Shown here in pieces: positions 40,899-50,237 of a stretch of DNA of 64,000 nucleotides (position 1 is the stretch's first letter; every line of letters begins with the position of its first letter). Origin of the DNA: an uncultured Bacilli bacterium (GTDB lineage Bacteria; Bacillota_I; Bacilli_A; RF39; UBA660). The position numbers were made by a program, and so were the translations under genes. The stretch lies in NCBI GenBank assembly GCA_934167665.1, contig CAKPLN010000003.1:62001-126000 (forward strand). The letters are read 5' to 3'. Below the pieces are notes generated by a model. The model was not told the DNA's origin and did not search any database. It worked only from the letters and a program-made list of their open reading frames with translations.

Positions 40899-43595
40899 CT
40901 GGCTAGTAAAAATGCAGTAATAATAAATACTGAAATGAATTATGGTAAAATTCAAAAAGATTTCAAAACAATGAGTGATGACACACAAAAATTGATTGAT
41001 AAGTATAACAAAAGTGTACAAAGCATAAGAAGTCAAGAAATCGCCATAGAAAAAGTGAAACAAAAATTAGAATCAATTAAAACTGGCGACATTGTACCTC
41101 CAAGTTTAAGAGTAATGGAAGCACAACTAAGTCAAATTGTCAAAAGAACAAAACAAGTAAAAAACAGAATTAGTGAATTGCAAAATCAGCCATCAACAAC
41201 ATTGGTTGAAGATAAAGAGTTAGCAAAATTAAGACAATCTTTACCTATTTTAGCCCAAGCAAAGCAAAACATGTATGATGAAATAGATGCTGCAAGAAGT
41301 TCTTGTAATGAAGTTCAAAGCTTAAATGCTCAACTCGATTTAATGAATGATAAGTTACAAGATTCTAAAGAATCAGCTTCAGGATTAAAAGATGAAATAG
41401 AAGATTCGATGAATGATAACTCTAGCAATACGTTTGGTGAAAAACTTAGTGAACTGGGAGATAAAGTTGATAAGTTTAAAAGTAGAATATCTAGACTAAT
41501 TGTAAGTGTCGCAGTATTTAATACAATGAGAAATGCACTTAACTCACTGAAAAACAATTTTGTGAGTTTACTGAAAACAGATGATAATTTTAATGCAAGT
41601 TTAAATCAAATAAGAGCAAATTTGATGACCGCTTTTGCACCAATTTATAATGCCTGTTTGCCAGCGATAAATGCACTTATGAACTCGTTAAGTAAAATTA
41701 CCGGAACAATAGCAGTATTTGTTGCAAACCTATTTGGAACTAGTTTACAAGATGCAACTAGTGATGCAAAAAAACTATCAAGTGCATTAAATCAAACATC
41801 AAAAAGTGCGAAAAAAGCGAGTGGAAATTTGGCATCTTGGGATACATTAGAAGTTATACAAGATAATTCTGGTGATGGAGCATCAGGAAGTGGCTCAAAT
41901 GATATGATTGATTATTCTGGTGAGATAACTTATAGCCAAAAATTATTAGATTTTATGAACAAAATAAAAGACGTAGTTGTTGGTATATGGGAATGGGGAA
42001 CAAAGAATAAAGAGCTCGTTATAAGTATAGCAGCATTAATAGCTACAGCTTTCGTTGCAAGCAAAATAATAGGATTTATAAGTTCCTTTAGTCCATTAAC
42101 AGACTTATTGGAAAAAATATCAGGATTGTTTGTAAAAGTAGGAGAAGATGGAAGTAAAAGTTTCAATAAAGTTGGAACAGGTACAACAGTAGCAATAGCA
42201 GGATTTGCATTGATGCTAAAAGAAATTGTTGATTTAGTTGATAAATGGGATGAGTTAGATACGAAACAAAAATTAATTAGAGTTGGTATGATTGCATTAG
42301 GAACAGCAGCGATAGCACTTGGTTATGCAATAGCTGCAGGAATCAGTGCCGCTACACTAGGAATCGGTGCAATAATTGCATTAATAGCAACCTTATTAAC
42401 TGCATTGGCAACTATAACTTTATCTATTTTAGATGAGAAGGATGCCATTCTGTCTACCGGTGAAGCCCAAAAACAATTAAATCAAGCACAACAAGATTAT
42501 ATTAATGCAAATGAGAGTTATATGAATGCTGTGGATAGTGCCAACGAGGCTTTGAAAAGACTAGAAGAAGCAGAAAGAAACACTGGCCTATCAGGAGAAG
42601 AATTATATCGTTCAGTTCAAAATGGTACTTTAGACTATGCCAATATGACTGCTGAACAGAAAGAAGTTTATAAGGCATATCTAAATAATCAAACAGCACA
42701 AGAACAATTGACAGAGGCAACAAATACATTATCAGATGCAAAAAAAGCAGAAATAGATGCTTCATTTAAAAATCAGTTAGCAATAGCAGCAGAAACAGGA
42801 AATTATGATGAGTATAAAAAATCAGTAATTGCAGCATACGAAGATGGAACTTTATCTGCTGAAGAAGCTAGGGATAAAATTGAACAGGCTATGAGTAGAA
42901 TGAGCGATGCAAATCAGAAAACCTTTATGGAAGATATACCAGGTGATGTAAAAGAAGGTATGGACCCCGACAGGTACCAAACCACTTGGCAAAAATTTAA
43001 AAATTGGTGGGGAAGTGGAATTAGTAAATTAGGTGAGATGTTTAGCACCTTTTTCACTAAAACAATACCTGAAGGCTTAGCAAAACTAGGTAATGATATA
43101 AAAACATTTTTCACAAAAACAGTGCCTAACGTTATCTTGGGTGCCTTAGAAAGTTTAATGAACTCATTTATTGCTGGATTTGAAGGATTAATAAATAAGC
43201 CTATCAAAGCTATAAATAAAATAATTAAAACTGCAAATAAGATTCCTGGAGTAAATATAGGAACATTTACAGAAGCAAATCTTGGAAGAGTAAAATTGCC
43301 AAGATTAGCAGAGGGAACTGTAATTCCTCCTAGACAAGAGTTTGCAGCCATACTTGGAGATCAGAAGCATGGAACTAACATTGAAGCACCACTTGAAACA
43401 ATAAAACAAGCTAATAGAGAAGTAATGAAAGAATTCTTAGATTCTTTATTCAGTTTAAATTCTAATGAAAGAGAAATTATTTTTAAAAATTTAACATTTG
43501 TTCTTCAGTTTGGAAAGAAAAATTTTGACAAATTGGTTTTAGAGAGTTTAAGGCTTTCAGAAAAAGAGTTGGGAAAACAACTACTTGTAAGTTAG
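40899..43595 (+). CDS. Tail tape measure protein, probable CTG start
   Basis: The 898-residue protein sets tail length and helps DNA delivery. It has N-terminal coiled coils (about 30-180), central hydrophobic helices (for example ITGTIAVFVANLFGTSL; LGIGAIIALIATLLTALATITL) and a C-terminal domain with repeated FxTFFTKTIPEG/KTFFTKTVPN units. CTG 40899 is the likely start: GGTAGGTG lies at the right distance and the N-terminus becomes MASKNAVIINTEMNYG. ATG 40935 lacks a site. Family repeats suggest a tail near 130 nm, by the usual length rule. Confidence 0.88.
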   Translation: MASKNAVIINTEMNYGKIQKDFKTMSDDTQKLIDKYNKSVQSIRSQEIAIEKVKQKLESIKTGDIVPPSLRVMEAQLSQIVKRTKQVKNRISELQNQPSTTLVEDKELAKLRQSLPILAQAKQNMYDEIDAARSSCNEVQSLNAQLDLMNDKLQDSKESASGLKDEIEDSMNDNSSNTFGEKLSELGDKVDKFKSRISRLIVSVAVFNTMRNALNSLKNNFVSLLKTDDNFNASLNQIRANLMTAFAPIYNACLPAINALMNSLSKITGTIAVFVANLFGTSLQDATSDAKKLSSALNQTSKSAKKASGNLASWDTLEVIQDNSGDGASGSGSNDMIDYSGEITYSQKLLDFMNKIKDVVVGIWEWGTKNKELVISIAALIATAFVASKIIGFISSFSPLTDLLEKISGLFVKVGEDGSKSFNKVGTGTTVAIAGFALMLKEIVDLVDKWDELDTKQKLIRVGMIALGTAAIALGYAIAAGISAATLGIGAIIALIATLLTALATITLSILDEKDAILSTGEAQKQLNQAQQDYINANESYMNAVDSANEALKRLEEAERNTGLSGEELYRSVQNGTLDYANMTAEQKEVYKAYLNNQTAQEQLTEATNTLSDAKKAEIDASFKNQLAIAAETGNYDEYKKSVIAAYEDGTLSAEEARDKIEQAMSRMSDANQKTFMEDIPGDVKEGMDPDRYQTTWQKFKNWWGSGISKLGEMFSTFFTKTIPEGLAKLGNDIKTFFTKTVPNVILGALESLMNSFIAGFEGLINKPIKAINKIIKTANKIPGVNIGTFTEANLGRVKLPRLAEGTVIPPRQEFAAILGDQKHGTNIEAPLETIKQANREVMKEFLDSLFSLNSNEREIIFKNLTFVLQFGKKNFDKLVLESLRLSEKELGKQLLVS

Positions 43596-43606
43596 GAGGT
43601 AATTAA

Positions 43607-44023
43607 ATGGACAAAATAAAATTTTCAGATCCTAATAATGTTATAGCATCATTCGAATTCCCATGGGAGTGGATAGCAGAAGGTACTTATGGACCTGAGT
43701 TAAATGATTTAGAGTCAAAAGCAGATCGTGGAATAAATACAGGTTATTTGTCCAGAATTAGAACTGCTGAAATACCAGCCGCTGTTTTGCCGATTGACAA
43801 AGAATTAACTCAAGGTGAATTATGGCCAGTTTTCCAATTGCTAAAACTAGAAAAAATAAATGTTTATTATTTTGAAAAATATTTAAACAAATATGTTACT
43901 AGAGAATTTTATCCTAAAAAAGCAAATCCTCGTTACAAAAGAGTTCCTGAAGATAATGACACAAATAAAATTTTATACGACAAATTTGATATTCAGTTTA
44001 CAGGATATGGAGATGTTAATTGA
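43607..44023 (+). CDS. Distal tail-like protein
   Basis: The 138-residue protein follows the tape measure gene after AGGAGG, where a distal tail protein is expected. It resembles small phage proteins of the DUF6711 type (FEFPWEWIAEGTYGPELNDLESKADRG). It overlaps the next gene by 1 bp (TGATG). Confidence 0.6.
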   Translation: MDKIKFSDPNNVIASFEFPWEWIAEGTYGPELNDLESKADRGINTGYLSRIRTAEIPAAVLPIDKELTQGELWPVFQLLKLEKINVYYFEKYLNKYVTREFYPKKANPRYKRVPEDNDTNKILYDKFDIQFTGYGDVN

Positions 44024-46440
44024 TGATAGAAAACATTGAAAATAGAGATATAAAATCGTTTGATTATGAGGAATATGGAATATCTGATGGAGAAATAACT
44101 GGAATTTGTGAGTTGGGAAAATGTTTTATAGAATTATTTAATAAAAATAATAAATATAGTCATATAAAAGAAACATGGATAAAAACTAAATTTGGAGAAA
44201 TGTATATATATGATAGTGAGCCAAATCAAGCGGATGAAACAATTAAATTATCTTGCTATGATGCAAGATATAAATTAGATAAAGAGTACGACAAAAGTTT
44301 GTACTCTTTTCCTATGAAGTTAAGAGCATATAGAAATGCAGTATTTAATGATAGTGGTTTAGATTATTCTGATGAGGATGAATTTCCAAATGAAGATTTA
44401 ATAATTCCTAGTGCACCATATATTGGTGAAAATCCAAAAAATAGAGATGCGATAAAAGTAATTTTACAGGCTGGTTTAAGTATTTTGTTAAAAAGTTATG
44501 AGGACGTTTTTAGTTTTGGTTGGTTTAATGATGACGATGAATATGAACTTAAAGATTGTGTAGACTTAACAACTGATTCAAAAGAGACAAAGGCGATTAA
44601 TCTAATGATTTTGGGAAGAGGTACTGTTGAAGATAATGTGTATTGGCCTGCCAACAAGCCGACAGAAGAACACCAATTCCGCATAGATAATAATTATATA
44701 TTGGATGACCAAAGCACCAATGATATAAGATATAACACGATACAGCCTTTATACGAAAGAATCAATGGCTTTAAATATGTTGTTTACGATTTGAGAACAA
44801 CGTTTGTTGAAAATAAATTGAGCATAAAGTTAGGCTCTAAGATAAAATTTTACAACAGGAATAAAGAAACAGTAAAAAGTTATGTTATGAATAAAAAAAT
44901 AACATATATTGGTGGAGATATTAACTTAGATAAGAATTACGAAATTTCACTTAGTGCATCTGCTATATCAGAAACAAGTACAGAAGTTAAGTATGGAACA
45001 AGTCTAAAAAACGACCTCTTACGTGTAGAAAGAAAAGCAGATAAAAATGCAGGAGAAATTTCCGATCTGATACAAAAGAATTCTGAAAATAGTGAAAATA
45101 TCACAAAAACCGAACAAACAGTATCAGGAATTAAGAATACAGTTGAGTCCATGGAAAAAAGTGTAGGAAGTTTAGAAGAAATAATAGAAGAATTTAGTGT
45201 TGATTTAGAAACAAATATATTAACTATTGCAACTGGGAATGATAAAAAACCACTCGATTCCAAATCATATTCAGTTAAATATTATTCCTATTTTAAAGGA
45301 AAGCAAGTAACATCTTCTGTTGAAAATAATAATTCCAATGATGGAATAATAGTAACCACAAGTGAAACGTCATTAACTTTTTCAGTTGATTCAACAAAAA
45401 AAATAACAAATTCTAATAATGTATTTGAACTTGAATTTAGTTATATGAACAATGGTAAAAAATATAGCACAACGAAAAAGATAACTATTTCTTTAGCCCT
45501 AAGCGGAGAAAATGGAACTGCTGGAGACTCGGCATATGATATTTGGAAAAAAGAAGGCAATACTGGCACAGAAGCAGAGTTTATTGAGAGTTTGAAAGGC
45601 GAGGATGGTAATTCGACATATGTGTATGTTAAATATAGTCCTAATGCTGATGGCTCTAACATGACAGACTCACCAACTGATGAAACAGAATATACTGGTA
45701 TTTCTACTACAGCATCAGCGACTGCACCAACGAGTCCAAGTGCCTACACTTGGCAGAAAACAGTCGGCAAAGATGGAGTAGGCATTGATGGAACCTCTTC
45801 ATATTTACATATTAAATGGTCAGAAGATGGTACTACCTTCAGTGGCGAGAATGGAAAAACACCAGCAAGGTGGCAAGGTACTTACGTTAGTACTTCGCAA
45901 ACTGATAGTTCGGAGTTTGATGATTATAACTGGGTAGATACTGCGATTCACGTTGATAAAGAACTAGCAAAAATTAAGGATGATGTATTATCCACAGAAA
46001 ACAAAATAACATTAGTTGAAAACGACTTAAAACAAAATTATCTAACCGGAGAAGAAGTAAAAAACATCACGAATGATAATAGTAATAGCATAGAGATTCT
46101 AAAAAGACAATTTGCCTCTTTGGAAACAACAGCAAACGAGGTTTCTATCAGAGTTGGAAGTATTTTGAGTGATGGAGTGACTAAAGTAAAAACTGCCACA
46201 GGATTTACATTTGATGAAAATGGTTTAGACATTTCCAAAGATGGAGAAGAAATGCATAATTTTATTGACAACAAAGGTGTATATGTTAAACGTGATGATG
46301 TTGAAGTTTTAGGAGCTGATTCTGATGGAGTTCGTGGAGAAAATGTCTGGGCGAAAAAGTATTTAAAAATTGGAAATAATTCAAGATTTGAAGATTATAA
46401 CACCAACCGCACTGGTGTTTTTTATGTTGGGAGTGATTAG
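44023..46440 (+). CDS. Tail tip / tail-associated protein with collagen-like linkers
   Basis: The 805-residue protein has an N-terminal tail-hub-like region (1-330), a coiled-coil area (325-390), and a beta domain with short collagen-like G-x-y runs (GENGTAGDSAYDIWKKEGNT; GEDGNSTYVYVKYS; GKDGVGIDGTSSYLHIKW) that are common in tail fibres and spikes. The C-terminus has an SGVRGENVWAKKYLKIG-like module. It likely connects the tape measure to receptor-binding proteins. No catalytic motif was recognised. Confidence 0.75.
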   Translation: MIENIENRDIKSFDYEEYGISDGEITGICELGKCFIELFNKNNKYSHIKETWIKTKFGEMYIYDSEPNQADETIKLSCYDARYKLDKEYDKSLYSFPMKLRAYRNAVFNDSGLDYSDEDEFPNEDLIIPSAPYIGENPKNRDAIKVILQAGLSILLKSYEDVFSFGWFNDDDEYELKDCVDLTTDSKETKAINLMILGRGTVEDNVYWPANKPTEEHQFRIDNNYILDDQSTNDIRYNTIQPLYERINGFKYVVYDLRTTFVENKLSIKLGSKIKFYNRNKETVKSYVMNKKITYIGGDINLDKNYEISLSASAISETSTEVKYGTSLKNDLLRVERKADKNAGEISDLIQKNSENSENITKTEQTVSGIKNTVESMEKSVGSLEEIIEEFSVDLETNILTIATGNDKKPLDSKSYSVKYYSYFKGKQVTSSVENNNSNDGIIVTTSETSLTFSVDSTKKITNSNNVFELEFSYMNNGKKYSTTKKITISLALSGENGTAGDSAYDIWKKEGNTGTEAEFIESLKGEDGNSTYVYVKYSPNADGSNMTDSPTDETEYTGISTTASATAPTSPSAYTWQKTVGKDGVGIDGTSSYLHIKWSEDGTTFSGENGKTPARWQGTYVSTSQTDSSEFDDYNWVDTAIHVDKELAKIKDDVLSTENKITLVENDLKQNYLTGEEVKNITNDNSNSIEILKRQFASLETTANEVSIRVGSILSDGVTKVKTATGFTFDENGLDISKDGEEMHNFIDNKGVYVKRDDVEVLGADSDGVRGENVWAKKYLKIGNNSRFEDYNTNRTGVFYVGSD

Positions 46441-47862
46441 ATGGCAAGTTTTTATTCTGAAACCGATTCTAAAGGCTACACATTAAGGTTAGATGTTAGC
46501 CAATCAAGCCAAGACGTAAATAAAAATGAAACAGTTGTTAATTGGGCTCTCTATATTGCTTGTAAAGGTAATTGTTTTGTAACAAACAATAACTATATAA
46601 CAGTAAACATAAATGGTGTTGCTGTAAGGAATAATGTTGCTAAGTCATTAAGCACAGATTTTAATAGCACAGTTTACATTGATGGTGGCTCACTTACTAT
46701 TCCACATAATGCTGATGGTTCAAAGACATTATCTGTTAGTGCTTCATTAACACCATCATCATCAGCAAGTTATATGCCAACTTATAAATGGTTGAGTGGT
46801 TCTATGACGTTGACAACTATTCCAAGAGCTTCAACAGTTACTGCCACAGACAGTTATGTTGAATCAGCAACCAGTATAAATATTGCACGTGCTTCATCTT
46901 CGTTCACTCACAATCTATCATATTCATTTGAAGAATTAACTGGTAGTATTGCTACTGATGTTGCAACATCGTATGGTTGGACTATTCCAACCTCTTTTTA
47001 TGAAAAATTGACAGATAAATTAAGTGCTATATGTACTATTACTTGCGATACTTATAGCGGTACTACATTAATTGGCAGTACAACAACAACATTTAAAATT
47101 TCTGTTGATGTCGAAACAAATGCACCTTCAATCAGTGCGACTATAGTTGATACCAATTCAAGTTCAATAGCACTGACTGGCTCAAATTCTAAACTAGTAA
47201 AATATGTTTCAAATGCAAATGTTGAAATAACTTCAACTGCAAAAAATGGAGCAACTATTGTTAGTAAGAAAGTGGTGTGTGGTGATGGTAAGTTTCTCAA
47301 TGGTGATGGCACTTTAGAAAAAGTTGAGAGTGGCGAATTTATAGTTAGTGCTACTGATAGTCGTGGAATTACAAGTTCAATAAAATATACATTAGATATA
47401 GTTAATTATGTTAAGTTGACTATTAATGCAGACTTTTATAGACCAGCACCGACAACTGGAGAGGTAGCAGTTATTTTTGTTGGTAATTATTTTGACGATA
47501 GTTTTGGTGAAGTAAGTAATACACTAAATGTCAAATACAGATACAGAAAAAAGGATGATTCGGCTATCTGGAGCGATTATACATCGTTAGCGGTAGTAAA
47601 ATCATCAAACACGTATTCAAATGGAAATAATCCTATCTCGTTAGGAACTAACTTTGATTATAAAGAAATATATGAATTTGAAATTATTGCAACAGACAAA
47701 ATTGGCGAAGTGAAAAAAGAAAAGCCATACGTTGTTGCGGCAGGAGAAACTGTTTACGACTGGGGAAAAGATGATTTTAAACATAACACTGTCGTATATC
47801 TTAAAAGCGGCAATGAAATTCTTGATTATGATGTTGTTGCTGAATGGGAAGAGGAGGCATAA
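46441..47862 (+). CDS. DUF859-type phage tail protein
   Basis: The 473-residue Ser/Thr-rich beta protein matches the DUF859 family of siphovirus structural proteins (FYSETDSKGYTLRLDVSQSSQ; IPRASTVTATDSYVESATSINI; final YDWGKDDFKHNTVVYLKSGNEI). It probably forms part of the tail tip or fibre. GGAGTG precedes the start. A tetranucleotide array begins 47 bp after the stop. Confidence 0.8.
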   Translation: MASFYSETDSKGYTLRLDVSQSSQDVNKNETVVNWALYIACKGNCFVTNNNYITVNINGVAVRNNVAKSLSTDFNSTVYIDGGSLTIPHNADGSKTLSVSASLTPSSSASYMPTYKWLSGSMTLTTIPRASTVTATDSYVESATSINIARASSSFTHNLSYSFEELTGSIATDVATSYGWTIPTSFYEKLTDKLSAICTITCDTYSGTTLIGSTTTTFKISVDVETNAPSISATIVDTNSSSIALTGSNSKLVKYVSNANVEITSTAKNGATIVSKKVVCGDGKFLNGDGTLEKVESGEFIVSATDSRGITSSIKYTLDIVNYVKLTINADFYRPAPTTGEVAVIFVGNYFDDSFGEVSNTLNVKYRYRKKDDSAIWSDYTSLAVVKSSNTYSNGNNPISLGTNFDYKEIYEFEIIATDKIGEVKKEKPYVVAAGETVYDWGKDDFKHNTVVYLKSGNEILDYDVVAEWEEEA

Positions 47863-47863
47863 T

Positions 47864-48094
47864 ATGAAAAGAAATATATTGACAAGTATTTTTAATACTT
47901 GTACCCTTATACATACATACATACATACATACATACATACATACATACATACATACATACATACATACATACGTATGCTATGTTATACAAGAAAGGAGGT
48001 ATGCTTATTATTTAAGCTACTTCCTTTTATTATCTTCTGCAAAGGAGGTAATGATTTAGAGTTATCAGTTATTAAGGTGAATCTTTATGGGTAA
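47864..48094 (+). CDS. Repeat-containing leader ORF (IHTY repeats), doubtful
   Basis: ATG 47864 follows GAGGAGG, and the 76-codon frame runs through the ATAC array (IHTY repeats) to end 8 bp inside the next gene. Length changes in the array would shift its frame. It may be a leader whose translation affects the downstream tail gene, or a remnant; the protein itself looks non-functional. Confidence 0.3.
   Translation: MKRNILTSIFNTCTLIHTYIHTYIHTYIHTYIHTYIRMLCYTRKEVCLLFKLLPFIIFCKGGNDLELSVIKVNLYG
47882..47902. repeat. 9-bp inverted repeat before the ATAC array
   Basis: ACAAGTATT and AATACTTGT flank a TTT loop. No T-run follows. Confidence 0.5.
47909..47972 (+). repeat. Sixteen tandem ATAC units
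   Basis: Sixty-four consecutive bases consist of perfect ATAC tetranucleotides. Such arrays change length by slipped-strand mispairing. It lies between the DUF859 gene and two related tail-tip genes. Confidence 0.95.
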
Positions 48095-48518
48095 GGCAGT
48101 AAAGATGAAGGATAAGAATGGTAATAGTATTTATCCTTGCCCTTATTATCCAATAGGTAGCCTGTATTTATCAGTTATTAATGTAAATCCAGCCAATTTC
48201 TTTGGCGGAACATGGGAACAGATTAAAGATCTGTTCTTATTAGCATGTGGTGATATATATTCAGCTGGCTCGACTGGCGGAGAAGCGACACATAAATTGA
48301 CTGTAAATGAAATGCCATCTCATAAGCATGGAATTGCTGGATTTCCGGATGGCACTTCACAAGGATGGGCAGATCCAAACGTAAGAATTGTATATCATAC
48401 TACAAATGATAATCCTTATCCGCATATTGATGCTTTAATTAATTCGGCTGGTGGTGATCAAGCACACAATAATATGCCACCATACTTAGCCATATATGTT
48501 TGGAAAAGAATAAAATAA
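48087..48518 (+). CDS. Tail fibre/receptor-binding-like protein A
   Basis: The 143-residue protein has the short tail collar/fibre pattern: YPIGSLYLSVINVNPANFFGGTWEQI, then GEATHKLTVNEMPSHKHGI, and final HNNMPPYLAIYVWKR. Such modules form the tips of tail fibres. AAGGTG precedes the start. It is related to the next gene. Confidence 0.75.
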   Translation: MGKAVKMKDKNGNSIYPCPYYPIGSLYLSVINVNPANFFGGTWEQIKDLFLLACGDIYSAGSTGGEATHKLTVNEMPSHKHGIAGFPDGTSQGWADPNVRIVYHTTNDNPYPHIDALINSAGGDQAHNNMPPYLAIYVWKRIK

Positions 48519-48538
48519 TAACTCTAAATTAAGAAAAT

Positions 48539-48970
48539 ATGAGCAAAAGTATTCAGTTAATAAATAATAATAATGAAAAAATATTTCCAAATCCACACTT
48601 TCCAGTAGGAAGCATTTACTTATCTGTATTAAATACAAATCCGAAGGTTTGGTTTGGTGGAAAGTGGGAATTAATTGCAAAAGGAAGAACTCTAGTAGGT
48701 GTTGACACAGATGATGTAGACTTCAATGAAGCAAAAAAAATCGGTGGAGAGAAAAAACATAAACTAACAAAAGAAGAATTACCACCGATAGATATTAATA
48801 CATCTTTTGCTACACCATCAACAAGTGGTGGTTATGGTAATGGTTTGCAATATGGAGATAGTAGTGGTAATTCACAAAATATCTTGGTAAAAAATGTAAA
48901 TGCTGGAAACAAGGAACACAATAATTTACAACCATATTTCACTTGTTTTATTTGGTGTCGCACTGCTTAA
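48539..48970 (+). CDS. Tail fibre/receptor-binding-like protein B
   Basis: The 143-residue protein is a diverged copy of the previous one: FPVGSIYLSVLNTNPKVWFGGKWELI, GEKKHKLTKEELPPI, and HNNLQPYFTCFIWCR. The middle differs strongly, as expected for host-range modules. Only a weak ribosome-binding site is visible before the ATG. Confidence 0.72.
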   Translation: MSKSIQLINNNNEKIFPNPHFPVGSIYLSVLNTNPKVWFGGKWELIAKGRTLVGVDTDDVDFNEAKKIGGEKKHKLTKEELPPIDINTSFATPSTSGGYGNGLQYGDSSGNSQNILVKNVNAGNKEHNNLQPYFTCFIWCRTA

Positions 48971-48988
48971 GTAATAAGCCATAGAAGT

Positions 48989-49513
48989 ATGGCAAAATCA
49001 TTCAAATTTAAAAACAATAATTATGTTGATAGTACAGGAATAGTTCATAATAAAACATTACTCAGTACACTACTAGATAAGTTGCTTAATGTTGTTCCAA
49101 CAAAATATTTGTTAGCAACAATAAGTGATAGCTCACATGTAAGTAATGTAGATTGGACAAAAATGTTACTTATAAAATCAGAAGGTAATGTAAAAAATAC
49201 TGAACTAACTATTGAAAACAATGTTATAAAAGTGGGAAAAAATATAAATCGTTTAAAGATTAGTGCATCTGTATTTTGTGAGGGTATAGATAATGGTGCA
49301 TACATTTGGGGTGCAATTTGTGTAAACGATTCAAGAACTTGCATGACTATTACTAGTGGAACATATTACCAATCAGCAATATTCCCTCCAAAAATCATAA
49401 ATGTTCAAGAAAATGATTTAATTTCACTTCAGTTAAATACATCGAGTTCAAATAATGTTAGTGAACGTCTTGGAGTAACAAACACATGGTTATTAGTTGA
49501 AATAATAGAATAA
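48989..49513 (+). CDS. Beta-rich tail-tip protein, possible receptor-binding head
   Basis: The 174-residue protein has a jelly-roll-like beta pattern (LKISASVFCEGIDNGAYIWGAICVND; ENDLISLQLNTSSSNNV) after a short N-terminal helix. A weak ribosome-binding site precedes ATG. Its position after the fibre-like genes suggests a receptor-binding part. The family was not recognised. Confidence 0.55.
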   Translation: MAKSFKFKNNNYVDSTGIVHNKTLLSTLLDKLLNVVPTKYLLATISDSSHVSNVDWTKMLLIKSEGNVKNTELTIENNVIKVGKNINRLKISASVFCEGIDNGAYIWGAICVNDSRTCMTITSGTYYQSAIFPPKIINVQENDLISLQLNTSSSNNVSERLGVTNTWLLVEIIE

Positions 49514-49526
49514 GAAAGGACAGAAA

Positions 49527-49859
49527 ATGAAAGATTTTTTAAAAAAAGTATTGCTTAAAGTTCCGATTTTGATTCGGGATTTTTTATTGAAAGATATTAA
49601 AGATGAAATTAAAACTGATATTAAAGATTTAAAAAAAGAAATAAAAGATATTAAGATGGATAATAAAGCTATCCATAGCGAACTTTTAAAGAACAGTCTG
49701 GACACGATGAAAATTGCTATTTGTAGTGAAGAGCTGCCATTAAGCGAAAGAGTTTCTATTGGAAAAGATTACATTGATAAAGGTGGCAATGGGGCAATAA
49801 AAATAAAGGTTCATGTACTTGAAGATGAGTATGAGAAGGAGTTGAAGAATAATGCTTAA
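49527..49859 (+). CDS. Small phage protein before holin
   Basis: The 110-residue protein has an amphipathic N-terminal helix, a Lys/Asp-rich coil and a conserved-looking ICSEELPLSERVSIGKDYIDKGGNG segment. This is typical of small proteins in phage lysis regions. Function unknown. GAAAGGA precedes the start. Confidence 0.6.
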   Translation: MKDFLKKVLLKVPILIRDFLLKDIKDEIKTDIKDLKKEIKDIKMDNKAIHSELLKNSLDTMKIAICSEELPLSERVSIGKDYIDKGGNGAIKIKVHVLEDEYEKELKNNA

Positions 49860-50235
49860 CTTATTTATAGGATTAGTGGCCACTATGTTGGCCAATGTTT
49901 TGCTTGGCATGACACTTGCTAAATTAAAGCAGAGTTTTAACAAGAAAAAATTATTAGAAGGTTTAGTCAAGATTGTGAGTATATTGGCTGGTGTAGGACT
50001 TATGTACTTAACATCATACTTAAATCCAGACATTTTAGTAGCCAACATCAATGGTACCAATGTAAACTTGATTAATGCTATCAAATTGTTGTTCATGGCT
50101 GGGATTATTATGTATGGTAGTCAAGATTTGATAAAATTAAAAGACATTTTAAAGTTGAAAACTGAAATAAACGACTTGCAAGAAGAGTCAACAATTAAAA
50201 TACCGACAGAAAACATTATTGAAAGAGGTGATTAA
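49852..50235 (+). CDS. Holin-like membrane protein
   Basis: The 127-residue protein has three predicted membrane helices (about 2-22, 38-58, 75-92) and a charged C-terminal tail, fitting a phage holin that permeabilises the membrane for the endolysin. GAAGGAG precedes ATG. It directly precedes the endolysin gene. Confidence 0.75.
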   Translation: MLNLFIGLVATMLANVLLGMTLAKLKQSFNKKKLLEGLVKIVSILAGVGLMYLTSYLNPDILVANINGTNVNLINAIKLLFMAGIIMYGSQDLIKLKDILKLKTEINDLQEESTIKIPTENIIERGD

Positions 50236-50237
50236 TA

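Noticed and set aside
47641..47970. Minus-strand ORF with MYVC repeats
   Set aside because: It results from the ATAC array read in antisense and overlaps the DUF859 gene.
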